From Planctomycetaceae bacterium UBA4732 (GTDB lineage: Bacteria > Planctomycetota > Planctomycetia > Gemmatales > Gemmataceae), in NCBI GenBank assembly GCA_002404095.1, contig DHJA01000063.1, positions 1,196 to 11,865 of the forward strand: DNA of 10,670 nucleotides. Direction: 5' to 3'. Both the position numbers and the translations under genes were made by a program. The notes beneath the pieces are model-generated. The model ran no database searches and had not been told where the DNA came from. It saw nothing but the letters and a program-made list of their open reading frames with translations. Shown here in pieces: positions 1 to 6,489 of this stretch (positions are counted from its first letter, which is position 1; each line of letters starts with the position of its first letter).

Positions 1-20
1 GGGGGAGGAAGCCAGAACGC

Positions 21-2213
21 CTATAAAGAAGGCCCTTGCAGCCGCCCCACCGGCGCCATAGGTTGGGCCGGCGGCGCCTCAGCCGGAGCGACGCCTTCGT
101 CCACATCTTTCTTCCGGGGCTGGAATTTTCGACGCCTCTCGCTCACGGACTTGACGATATGCGGCTGAATCCAGGGCGTTCCGTCCGGCTGTTGGCGGTC
201 GAACGGCCCCTTGACGGCCGTGACGCCGGGGAAGCGGGCGGGACGCAGTACTTCGAGCAGCGCCGCCGGATTGAGCCAGCCCATTACGCCGGCATTGGCC
301 AGCGCCGCCGCTCCCAATTGGGCCTTAATCTCATTGGCGGGCAGTGCGCGGTTGAGTATGTCCAGGTAGTTGAGTTGAGTCTCATACGACTCCTCTTGCA
401 TGAGAGAGTCTTCGCGAAAGGCCGGATGGTCCGCCAGAATCGTCGCCCATGCCTGGAGCGCGTCGGGATCCTGATATTTCTGAAGGGCCAGAAACGTCGA
501 TCCGGTGGAGGCGAGGGCTTCGGCCTGGTAAAACAGCTTTCGCGCGCGCACGGTCTTCGGATCCTGCTCCACCGACGCGCGGTTGTAATGATGCGCGAAA
601 GCGGTGACGCTACGGTTTGAGTCGTATAAGGCAAAGAAGCGGGCGGCCCGCCAAAGTTTTTGGATCTCAGGATCCTGTGAGGATTCGCTCGCTGGAAGAT
701 TGAAGGTCAGCCGGTGCAGCTCCCTGTACTTTTCGGCATCGGCGCGGCTGTTTCGCTCTTCATCCTCCGACAAGAGGATGTGATTCCGTTCGCCGTGCGC
801 CTTCCACATCTTGAACGCTTCGCCCCAGGCGTTCGCTGCCCAACTCTCTTGGCCGCCAATCGTTTGGGAGAACCATTCCGGGCCTTTCGTGGACCAGCCT
901 TCGTTGTCAAACCAACCTTCCTCCTCTAGCCGCTCGGCGATGTAACCCTGCGCCCGCGCCGGGTACTGGCGGAAGATGAGCGTCTTCATATGCCGATTGA
1001 GATGTTGGTGGACCGGATCGACGATCGGCTTGCTTTCGCCGGGCAATTCGTCGTCGGTGTCGGGAAGCGGCTCTTGCGAGTAGCTGTACCAGGCGCGGGC
1101 CACAATGTAGCCGTCCCAGGAGTCCGTGGCCTGACTATACGGCGATTCGTCGGTCAGGTCGCTTCCCATGTCGGGATACGGCTGGAATAGGTGGATCGCC
1201 GATCCCGGCGGATACGACCGCGGCGGCGGCAGGACGGGGAAGCGCTCCAGCTCGTCGGGGTCCGGCTTCGACTCGGTCTTTTCGACCCATTTGCCGCCCG
1301 GCGGCGTGGATTTCTCCTCCGGATAGAGAGAAGGGATGCGGTAGTTTTCGGCGAGGAACTGGACCACGGCCTCTGGGGTGGCGCAGGTGAACAGGCGCCG
1401 TTGCTCGGAGATCGAGTCTTTGTGAATCCCCTCACGCAGCCGGCGAATCAGCTGCGGGTGCTTCTCGCAGAACTTAATAAACTCCTTTAGACCTTCCTTA
1501 TCCATCTTTTGCCGGCCGACCTTGCTGGAGAAACGGGCCGGGTCGCGCTCACTCGGCGGGATGAGGCTTAGCTGGAAGAGCGAGCGATGCACATTGGTTT
1601 CGTCGCTCTGGCAGATTTTGTGCTGGTACGTCGTTGCCAGTTCAAAACGCAGGTCGGGGTCGTCATGGTTCTGCCGTTCGCCGTCGGCCAGCAAGCGGAT
1701 GCCGCGCGTGACGTAGAAATACTTGTCGCTGATGCGGTCGGTCTTGTTGGATACGTTATAAGCGAGATTCCAGCTCTGGAATAGCCAAGGCGTATTGAAG
1801 TGCGGCTGTAACTCGGTCAGCCAGCCGACGATGACTTCCAGTTCGTTGAGCTGATTCTTCATCTGCTTGTCCATCGCGAGGTTCCACAAATAGCAAGTGG
1901 TGACGCCGCGAAAACCGCCGAGACTGAGACGCACGAGCGAGCCGGTGAGGTGGACGTCGCCGCGGCTCTGTTCGCGCACGGCCAACTGAGTCGCCGACGC
2001 ATCCACGACCATGCGGCGCCAGAGGAAGGCGAACGTGAACAGGTAAACCACCAGGATGACGTAACCGACCTTGCGCACGGTCAAGAGCAAGCGCGGTTCC
2101 AGCGAGGAACCGCGCGCCGCCATCGCCAGCCGTTGCAACAGCGCGTCGGACAGGACGCACGCGCCCAGCACACAGGCGATCAACAACAAGACCAGCAATA
2201 CGACAATCGTCAT
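21..2213 (-). CDS. Membrane-anchored protein of unknown function, third gene of an ABC transporter operon
   Basis: I do not recognise a named family. The 730-residue protein has two hydrophobic segments near its N-terminus (about residues 3-21 and 49-65), separated by a basic linker (R28, R34, R41, R47, K48). By the positive-inside rule the linker is cytoplasmic and the remaining 660 or so residues lie outside the membrane. That domain is hydrophilic and rich in aromatic residues and prolines. A stretch around 520-625 reads as amphipathic helices that could be TPR-like, but I cannot show a TPR consensus. The C-terminus (about 700-730) is low-complexity Pro/Ala. The ATG at 2213 has AAGAGG nine bases upstream. 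It lies 87 bases downstream of the permease on the same strand, so it is probably co-transcribed and may be an accessory subunit of that transporter. That role is inferred from position alone. The reading frame is solid. Confidence 0.85.
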   Translation of the reverse strand: MTIVVLLVLLLIACVLGACVLSDALLQRLAMAARGSSLEPRLLLTVRKVGYVILVVYLFTFAFLWRRMVVDASATQLAVREQSRGDVHLTGSLVRLSLGGFRGVTTCYLWNLAMDKQMKNQLNELEVIVGWLTELQPHFNTPWLFQSWNLAYNVSNKTDRISDKYFYVTRGIRLLADGERQNHDDPDLRFELATTYQHKICQSDETNVHRSLFQLSLIPPSERDPARFSSKVGRQKMDKEGLKEFIKFCEKHPQLIRRLREGIHKDSISEQRRLFTCATPEAVVQFLAENYRIPSLYPEEKSTPPGGKWVEKTESKPDPDELERFPVLPPPRSYPPGSAIHLFQPYPDMGSDLTDESPYSQATDSWDGYIVARAWYSYSQEPLPDTDDELPGESKPIVDPVHQHLNRHMKTLIFRQYPARAQGYIAERLEEEGWFDNEGWSTKGPEWFSQTIGGQESWAANAWGEAFKMWKAHGERNHILLSEDEERNSRADAEKYRELHRLTFNLPASESSQDPEIQKLWRAARFFALYDSNRSVTAFAHHYNRASVEQDPKTVRARKLFYQAEALASTGSTFLALQKYQDPDALQAWATILADHPAFREDSLMQEESYETQLNYLDILNRALPANEIKAQLGAAALANAGVMGWLNPAALLEVLRPARFPGVTAVKGPFDRQQPDGTPWIQPHIVKSVSERRRKFQPRKKDVDEGVAPAEAPPAQPMAPVGRLQGPSL

Positions 2214-2222
2214 GGCCTGGAA

Positions 2223-2228
2223 CCTCTT
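2223..2228 (-). promoter_or_regulatory. Ribosome binding site abutting a hairpin
   Basis: On the minus strand this reads AAGAGG, nine bases before the ATG at 2213. Its 5' edge directly touches the base of the 25-base-pair hairpin at 2229-2285, so folding of that hairpin in mRNA could affect ribosome access. The effect is inference. Confidence 0.6.
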
Positions 2229-2285
2229 GTCCCATAAGTCCTATAAGTCCTATAGGTCTTATGGGACTTATGGGACTTATGAGAC
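2229..2285. repeat. Mirrored array of 9-base repeats forming a 25-bp hairpin
   Basis: From about 2231 the DNA reads as three 9-base units of the form CCYATARGT, followed by three units of the opposite orientation, CTTATGRGA. The two halves form arms at 2229-2253 and 2261-2285 around a 7-base centre. Of 25 positions, 22 are Watson-Crick pairs and the other three can be G-T/G-U pairs. The array fills most of the 87-base gap between the permease stop and the next start. Because the unit is 9 bases long it stays open in several frames and produces spurious repetitive peptides. Similar short-unit arrays are, to my recollection, scattered in planctomycete genomes; I have not verified this. Confidence 0.85.
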
Positions 2286-2300
2286 AAACGGAGACACTAC

Positions 2301-4346
2301 TCAATGGTTGGAGGCGATCTCGCGCCATTTCAGCAGGTAATACGCCAGCACGGCCCAGGGCAGTAGGTAGCCGATCAACAACACCAACGTGACCAGCAGC
2401 TGGCTGACGGATATGTCAAAACCTTCGGACACGAACAGCGTCAAGTCAAAGCGGTCCACATCCGGGATCACGTCAAACACGCGAGCCATCACCCAACGGT
2501 AGATCGGGTCAAAGACGCTGAAGATGTCGGTCGAGGCGCCGCGGTCCAAATTCGACGTGTCGTGCTGGAGCAACACGTACCACGGACCATCGGCGCCGGA
2601 TACCAGGCGGGGCGGCTGTTCGGTCGTGCCAGCGCCGACGGCCCGGCCGACCACGCGGAAGAACGATTGAAGCGGGCCGCCGCCAATGTTCTTATTCACG
2701 ATGACGGAAGCAATGAAATCGCGGAAAACGCCGCCGACGAATAGCATCAGCGTCACGAGCAGGCTGATGACGTTGCTGAGGTACGTACTCAGCGCCGTGG
2801 CGATAGCGATAACTAGGATCAAGCGCATCCACAAGCCGGTCGTCCCTTTCAGGAAGTTGAGCGCGAACCAGCGGGCCTCGCCAGCGGTGTTGGGGTCGTC
2901 CTGACGCAAATAGAGGTCGTAGCGGGCCATGCCGACGTATTCCTGCCGGTCTAGGCAACGCACGCGTACATCGAATTGGGACGGATTAAGGCCGCGTTGT
3001 TGCAAGTCTTGCAGCCGTTTGGGGTCCGACTGCTCGGCGTTCTCGAACAAGCCGCCCGGCAAGTCGCGGGACATCGTGGCGAAGTTGCGGACGGCGAAGC
3101 TGTCGATTTCGTAGTAGCCGAATTCCTTCGCCAGTTCGTTGTCCACGTCGGCCTCGTTGCGGCCGTGAAGATTGGCGCGCTCTTCCTTGCGTTTCCTGCG
3201 GTATTCCTCAAGATGACTGCGATCAAAGCGCCACGTCTGAAAGGCGAACGCGCAACTGATGCCGCGGTTTTCCTTGTCGCCCTTGTACGCGCGGTAGATG
3301 GCGAAAGTAAACTCGCAGGGAACTTCTTTCCGCCCGGCGAGCGAACGGGACAGATCGGAGAAGTGCCAGACGGCCGTCTGCGGGGCGTCGCCGCCCGTCG
3401 GAGCGGTGATGTAACTGCGATAACCCCATTCCTCGCCGACGTTGACGCCCTTATCGACGCTTTCCGTGTTCTCAAATGTCAGCGAACCGAATAGGGGGGC
3501 GCGGGCCTTAAGGCTCTCGGCCGCCGCATCGGGATCAACGCCGCGAAGCACGTACAGCAGACTAACGCCGGCCATGAACAGCAGCACCAGCGACATCAGC
3601 GCGCCGAAGCCGAGAACGCGGCCGAGGTAGACCTCGAAGCGCTGCACGGGCTTGGTGAGGACGGTATGAATCGTCTGCTGACGGATGTCGGCCGGAATGC
3701 TGAACGCGGCGAGAAGGACGCTGACGAACAGCAAAAGCGGCGTCATGGCCCAGAAGACGAGTTGGACGTAGGTACGCAGCTGGTCCTCGGGCTTGGCGCG
3801 GCCGGAAATGAACCAGCTGCCGAATAAAAACACCAGTAACAGAGCGGAGAAGGCCCATAAGACGCGACGGCCGAGGGCTTCCTTGAAGCTGAGACCGGCG
3901 AGCGCGAAGATGCGGCGCCCGCGAAGGGCGAGGACGTTGAGCATGAACGGCAACAGCACGACAACGAGGGCAAACAGGCCGCCGGCGAAGAGACAGATAT
4001 TCTCATACGCCAAAAAGGCGGGTTTCCAGGCGACTTCGACCGGGCCCCCGTTCGGAGAGGGGTACATGCCGCTGCCGAAGCAGTACATTACGAGTTCAAA
4101 AATCCGCATCGGCAGGATGAGGAGGTAGGCCAAGAGTGCGAGGGCGACGCAGACTTGAACGAAGTGAACCTGAAAGGAGGGAACGCGGGCGCGGTCAGCG
4201 GGTCGGCGCCGCATCCAGTCGAAGACGAGCCACGCCAGCAGACCGACCATGGCGAAGCCGCCGACCGTTTGGACCCAGTGCATGAGTCCGTGCGGCAGGT
4301 CTTGCAGGCGGAGCGGATCGCGTTCCAACGGCAGGACGGCAAACAT
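2301..4346 (-). CDS. ABC-2 type transporter permease with large loop domain
   Basis: This is the membrane subunit of an ABC transporter whose ATPase is encoded immediately upstream. The N-terminal half has about six hydrophobic segments (near residues 28-44, 64-86, 116-140, 163-180, 195-215 and 245-268). Between the fifth and sixth is the hallmark ABC-2 coupling segment, around 216-245, where a D-I-R-Q-Q-T-I stretch leads into T-K-P-V-Q-R and L-G-R (compare NosY/GldF-type permeases). A hydrophilic domain of about 235 residues follows (270-505), then two adjoining segments (about 507-547), a second soluble stretch (550-645) and a final helix (650-673). At about 681 residues it is much longer than a minimal ABC-2 permease because of the loop domain. 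I chose the ATG at 4346 over a TTG at 4352 because AGGGA sits 8 bases before it. The substrate is unknown. The architecture suggests export or assembly of envelope components. Confidence 0.88.
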   Translation of the reverse strand: MFAVLPLERDPLRLQDLPHGLMHWVQTVGGFAMVGLLAWLVFDWMRRRPADRARVPSFQVHFVQVCVALALLAYLLILPMRIFELVMYCFGSGMYPSPNGGPVEVAWKPAFLAYENICLFAGGLFALVVVLLPFMLNVLALRGRRIFALAGLSFKEALGRRVLWAFSALLLVFLFGSWFISGRAKPEDQLRTYVQLVFWAMTPLLLFVSVLLAAFSIPADIRQQTIHTVLTKPVQRFEVYLGRVLGFGALMSLVLLFMAGVSLLYVLRGVDPDAAAESLKARAPLFGSLTFENTESVDKGVNVGEEWGYRSYITAPTGGDAPQTAVWHFSDLSRSLAGRKEVPCEFTFAIYRAYKGDKENRGISCAFAFQTWRFDRSHLEEYRRKRKEERANLHGRNEADVDNELAKEFGYYEIDSFAVRNFATMSRDLPGGLFENAEQSDPKRLQDLQQRGLNPSQFDVRVRCLDRQEYVGMARYDLYLRQDDPNTAGEARWFALNFLKGTTGLWMRLILVIAIATALSTYLSNVISLLVTLMLFVGGVFRDFIASVIVNKNIGGGPLQSFFRVVGRAVGAGTTEQPPRLVSGADGPWYVLLQHDTSNLDRGASTDIFSVFDPIYRWVMARVFDVIPDVDRFDLTLFVSEGFDISVSQLLVTLVLLIGYLLPWAVLAYYLLKWREIASNH

Positions 4347-4371
4347 GAACAAAATCCCTGAAGGTGTACTT

Positions 4372-4500
4372 CATCCTCGTTCCCACGCTCTGCGTGGGAA
4401 CGCACGTCGGGACGCTCTGCGTCCCGTCCCACGAGATCAGCAGACGCGACGCAGAGCGTCGCAGCCTAGCGTTCCCACGCAGAGCGTGGGAACGAGGATG
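4372..4500. repeat. Nested palindrome cluster with 32-bp terminal inverted repeats
   Basis: Perfect 32-bp inverted arms lie at 4372-4403 and 4469-4500. Each arm is itself a palindrome with 11-bp stems (CGTTCCCACGC and its complement) and a 3-base loop, at 4378-4402 and 4470-4494. Between them are two smaller hairpins, 4408-4426 (8-bp stem, CGGGACGC) and 4446-4462 (7-bp stem, GCGACGC). All four have the core CGCTCTGCG on one strand. The element fills nearly the whole gap between the ATPase stop and the permease start and contains no gene. I see no target-site duplication. It resembles REP/MITE-like repeats. It could act as an internal terminator or mRNA-stabilising structure in the operon, which is inference. 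Confidence 0.9.
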
Positions 4501-4505
4501 CAAAT

Positions 4506-5450
4506 TCACCGATTCTCGGCGATGTTCGTGGAAGCCGGCGCCTGTGTCGGGATCGGCGCGTCCTTGCCGGGCAGGAACCGGCGGCCCGGATGCGCTTTGC
4601 TCTCCTCGACGATATGTAAGAAGTAATCTTCCAGCGTCGTGGTCGGATGGCCGACGGTGTCGAGCTTGCCGCCGTGCCTCTTCAATACGTCATCCAGATC
4701 GGCGCGCAGCTGGTCGGTCAACTGCAGGCCGCTGCCGCGCATTTCCACGCGGTTCACATCCTGGAGCAGCGTTTTGACTTCGCCGTAGGCTTGCAAGTCG
4801 CCTTCGCTGAGGATGGCGATGCGGTCGCAAACGTCTTGCACGTCCTCAAGGCGGTGGCTGCACATGATGACCGTCTTACCTTGGGCGCGCAGGTCGAGGA
4901 TGAGGTTCTTCATCCAGCGGGCGCCAAGCGGGTCGAGGCCTGAAGTCGGTTCGTCGAGAATTACCAAGTCCGGGTCGTTGATAAGCGCCTGGGCCAAGCC
5001 GATGCGCTGACGCATGCCCTTGGAGTATTCGCGGAGGACGCGCTTGCGATCCGCTTTGAGGCCGACTCGTTCGATAAGGTCTTGCGTCTTCCGCCGGCGC
5101 TCCGAAGCCGGCATATTGAAGAGTCGGCCGTAAAAGTCGAGCGTTTCCTCGGCGTTAAGGAAGCGATATAGGTACGACTCTTCCGGCAGATAGCCGATGC
5201 GCTCATTCTTGCGCACATCGGCGGCGGGCTTGCCGAAGACGAAGGCTTCGCCGTCGCTGGGAAAGAGCAAGCCGAGGAGTAGCTTGATGGTGGTGGTCTT
5301 ACCGGAGCCGTTAGGCCCGAGAAGGCCGAAGATTTCGCCGCGATAGATTTCGAGGCTGAGGGCGCGGAGGGCGTCCTTCTTCCGGCGGCCCCAGAAGTCG
5401 CGGTAGACTTTGGTGAGCTTACGGGTTTCGACGATTACATCTTGAGCCAT
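4506..5450 (-). CDS. ABC transporter ATP-binding protein (ABC-2 exporter type)
   Basis: This cytoplasmic ATPase of 314 residues powers the permease encoded downstream. The nucleotide-binding domain is complete: Walker A GPNGSGKT at 45-52, a Q-loop region reading GYLPEE at 86-91 (Glu in the Gln position, common in NatA/CcmA-like ATPases), signature YSKGMRQR at 142-149, Walker B LVILDE at 162-167, D-loop SGLD at 170-173 and switch histidine H199. Residues from about 225 form a C-terminal extension ending in a Pro/Ala-rich tail. The ATG at 5450 has GAGG 7 bases upstream, and no better start is apparent. It is the first gene of the three-gene minus-strand operon. Its stop lies 6 bases from the palindrome cluster at 4372-4500. 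Family assignment is certain; substrate and direction are not, although association with an ABC-2 permease suggests export. Confidence 0.96.
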   Translation of the reverse strand: MAQDVIVETRKLTKVYRDFWGRRKKDALRALSLEIYRGEIFGLLGPNGSGKTTTIKLLLGLLFPSDGEAFVFGKPAADVRKNERIGYLPEESYLYRFLNAEETLDFYGRLFNMPASERRRKTQDLIERVGLKADRKRVLREYSKGMRQRIGLAQALINDPDLVILDEPTSGLDPLGARWMKNLILDLRAQGKTVIMCSHRLEDVQDVCDRIAILSEGDLQAYGEVKTLLQDVNRVEMRGSGLQLTDQLRADLDDVLKRHGGKLDTVGHPTTTLEDYFLHIVEESKAHPGRRFLPGKDAPIPTQAPASTNIAENR

Positions 5451-5597
5451 GGAGGCGCCTCGTCCAATCGAGCCGGCGGACTACACGCATCGGTCCTACG
5501 CAGTTGGGCCGGCAAGGGTTCGCCTGTCGCCGGCCTGGCGGGAAGAGTGTAGCGTTTTGAACAGCTTAGGGATGAGCCTGGGAAGTGCAAGCTTCGC
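5451..5597. other. Intergenic leader of the ABC transporter operon
   Basis: I see no gene here. The stretch must hold the promoter and 5' leader of the minus-strand ABC operon unless transcription reads through from hutX. I could not identify a convincing -35/-10 pair. A 7-bp inverted repeat, GGCCGGC at 5507-5513 and GCCGGCC at 5529-5535, is present but could easily arise by chance at this GC content. Confidence 0.4.
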
Positions 5598-5736
5598 ATG
5601 GTGGGCCGCTCGCTCCGCGAGCGGCTTGGGATTAGAGTGGGCCGCTCGCTCCGCGAGCGGCTTGGGGCAGTGACCATCCGATCCCATCTACGGGGTAGCG
5701 ATCAAAATGCCACTCGCGGAGCGAGTGGCCCACCAT
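5598..5736. repeat. Three hairpin repeats with a 30-bp direct repeat and an inverted, covarying copy
   Basis: Two identical 30-bp copies at 5601-5630 and 5637-5666 each contain a perfect palindrome (stem GCCGCTCGC, loop TCC, at 5605-5625 and 5641-5661). A third copy at 5709-5729 is in the opposite orientation with stem GCCACTCGC. The 28-base segment 5709-5736 is the reverse complement of 5598-5625 except at two positions, and those two differences (G-C to A-T) pair with each other, so the hairpin is preserved. The block lies between the hutX stop and the ABC operon, 8 bases after the hutX stop codon, and could also serve as a terminator for the hutX operon. Confidence 0.88.
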
Positions 5737-5744
5737 AATACAAG

Positions 5745-6278
5745 TCAGCCGCCCGCATGCTTACGGAACCTCTCGCGGAGGGCGTCGAACAGCGTCCGCC
5801 GTTCCGGCGCCGCGTTCTGTCCGCCGAACGTCACGAACACCTTGAACGCCGCCGCGCCGTCGCGGTCGTAGAACTGGAAGCTCAGCGTATCCACGCCATC
5901 GATGTGGCTGGGCTTCATGACGGCGAAAACCGTCGCCAGCCGCGCCCCGCGGATGTGCATGTCTAGCGACTTACTCTGTACGTTGAAGAACTCGCCCCAG
6001 GTGCTGAAGCCGCCGAACTGCCCCGTGGCCTCGGTCGTGACGCAGCCGTTGGACACGATGACGTGAATCTTGCCCAATTCCTCGAAGGAGCGCAGTAACT
6101 CTTCCCAGCGTCCAGCGTCCAGTTCGACGGCGCGGCCGTCCGGCATGGCGCGAATGACTTCGGCTTCCGGTACGCCGAGATTGCGAGCCAGTTGAAGCGT
6201 CATCTGGCTGGGGCCGTCGCGCAGGGCGTCCTTGATGCGCTGGAGCTGTTCCGGCGTGACGCTGGCGGATTCACTCAT
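5745..6278 (-). CDS. hutX: HutX/ChuX-family haem utilisation protein
   Basis: The 177-residue protein matches the intracellular haem-carrier family ChuX/HutX in length and pattern. An N-terminal helical region (about 8-45) contains a small HTH-like stretch where V-I-R-A-M-P fits the family's 'EVVRALP' segment. The fold then continues through WEELLRSFEELGKIHVIV (58-75), the G-E-F-F-N-V-Q strand (95-101), D-M-H-I-R-G (106-111) and F-Q-F-Y-D..G-A-A-A-F-K-V-F-V (134-149). H108, in the conserved H-I-R position, is the best candidate haem ligand; H72 and H125 are other histidines. Members bind haem in the cytoplasm and pass it to degradation enzymes or hold it safely. Here no haem receptor, TonB system or haem oxygenase is in view. 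The gene overlaps the upstream small gene by 8 bases (ATGAGTGA), with GAGAGGG five bases before the start. Family is fairly sure; haem binding in this organism is untested. Confidence 0.8.
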   Translation of the reverse strand: MSESASVTPEQLQRIKDALRDGPSQMTLQLARNLGVPEAEVIRAMPDGRAVELDAGRWEELLRSFEELGKIHVIVSNGCVTTEATGQFGGFSTWGEFFNVQSKSLDMHIRGARLATVFAVMKPSHIDGVDTLSFQFYDRDGAAAFKVFVTFGGQNAAPERRTLFDALRERFRKHAGG

Positions 6279-6489
6279 GATTGCCCTCTCGCGGCGCCTC
6301 GTCGTTGTTCGCTACGGCTTGGCGGTGTTTTCGCTGACTCTGGAGGTGTTCAACCACAACTTGGGCTTCTTCCAGCCAACGGAGCTTCAAGGGCAGCGGC
6401 TGGGCGGCCATTCGGAGCAACTGCGCCCGCTCATGGCCTTCCCAACCGACGTCCCACGTTCCTTCCAACTGCGTTTCGTTCTCAGGCAT
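6271..6489 (-). CDS. Small hypothetical protein, probable partner of the upstream nucleotidyltransferase-fold protein
   Basis: This is a real 72-residue gene rather than a shadow. It has a strong ribosome binding site (GGGAGGGG on the minus strand at 6497-6504, 7 bases before the ATG). It overlaps the upstream gene by 8 bases (ATGCCTGA) and the downstream hutX by 8 bases. The recognisable part is residues 16-43, with W16, an H-E-R-A-Q-L-L-R-M stretch, then P-L-P-L-K-L-R-W-L-E-E-A. The pattern 'W..H...QL......L...L.WLEEA' is one I associate with small proteins encoded next to nucleotidyltransferase genes in planctomycetes and cyanobacteria; I cannot name a family. The tail (50-72) is polar and probably disordered. 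Tight coupling suggests stoichiometric production with the nucleotidyltransferase-like protein, as a subunit, antitoxin or regulator. No catalytic motif is visible. Confidence 0.75.
   Translation of the reverse strand: MPENETQLEGTWDVGWEGHERAQLLRMAAQPLPLKLRWLEEAQVVVEHLQSQRKHRQAVANNDEAPREGNHE

Noticed and set aside
36..620. Plus-strand open frame of 194 codons
   Set aside because: It is antisense to the well-supported 730-residue gene, very rich in Arg, with no ribosome binding site or recognisable domain. It is a shadow frame of GC-rich DNA.
1756..2328. Minus-strand open frame of 190 codons with an S-P-I/R-P-I/G-L-I repeat
   Set aside because: The repetitive peptide is just translation of the 9-base repeat array, and the rest is a shifted frame of the 730-residue gene.
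2976..3494. Plus-strand open frame of 172 codons opposite the permease
   Set aside because: It is antisense to the permease loop domain, has no domain or ribosome binding site, and its composition is that of a complementary-strand shadow.
4372..4500. Insertion sequence interpretation of the 32-bp inverted repeats
   Set aside because: There is no transposase gene in 129 bases and no visible target-site duplication, so at most it is a non-autonomous element. I annotate it as a repeat.
5507..5535. 7-bp inverted repeat GGCCGGC/GCCGGCC as an operator or terminator
   Set aside because: It is short, GC-only, has a 15-base loop and no T-run, and is expected by chance at this base composition.
5601..5666. 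Two identical 30-bp direct repeats that could suggest a CRISPR remnant
   Set aside because: The spacer is only 6 bases, there are just two direct copies, each repeat is a self-palindrome, and no cas gene is present. An intergenic hairpin repeat explains it better.
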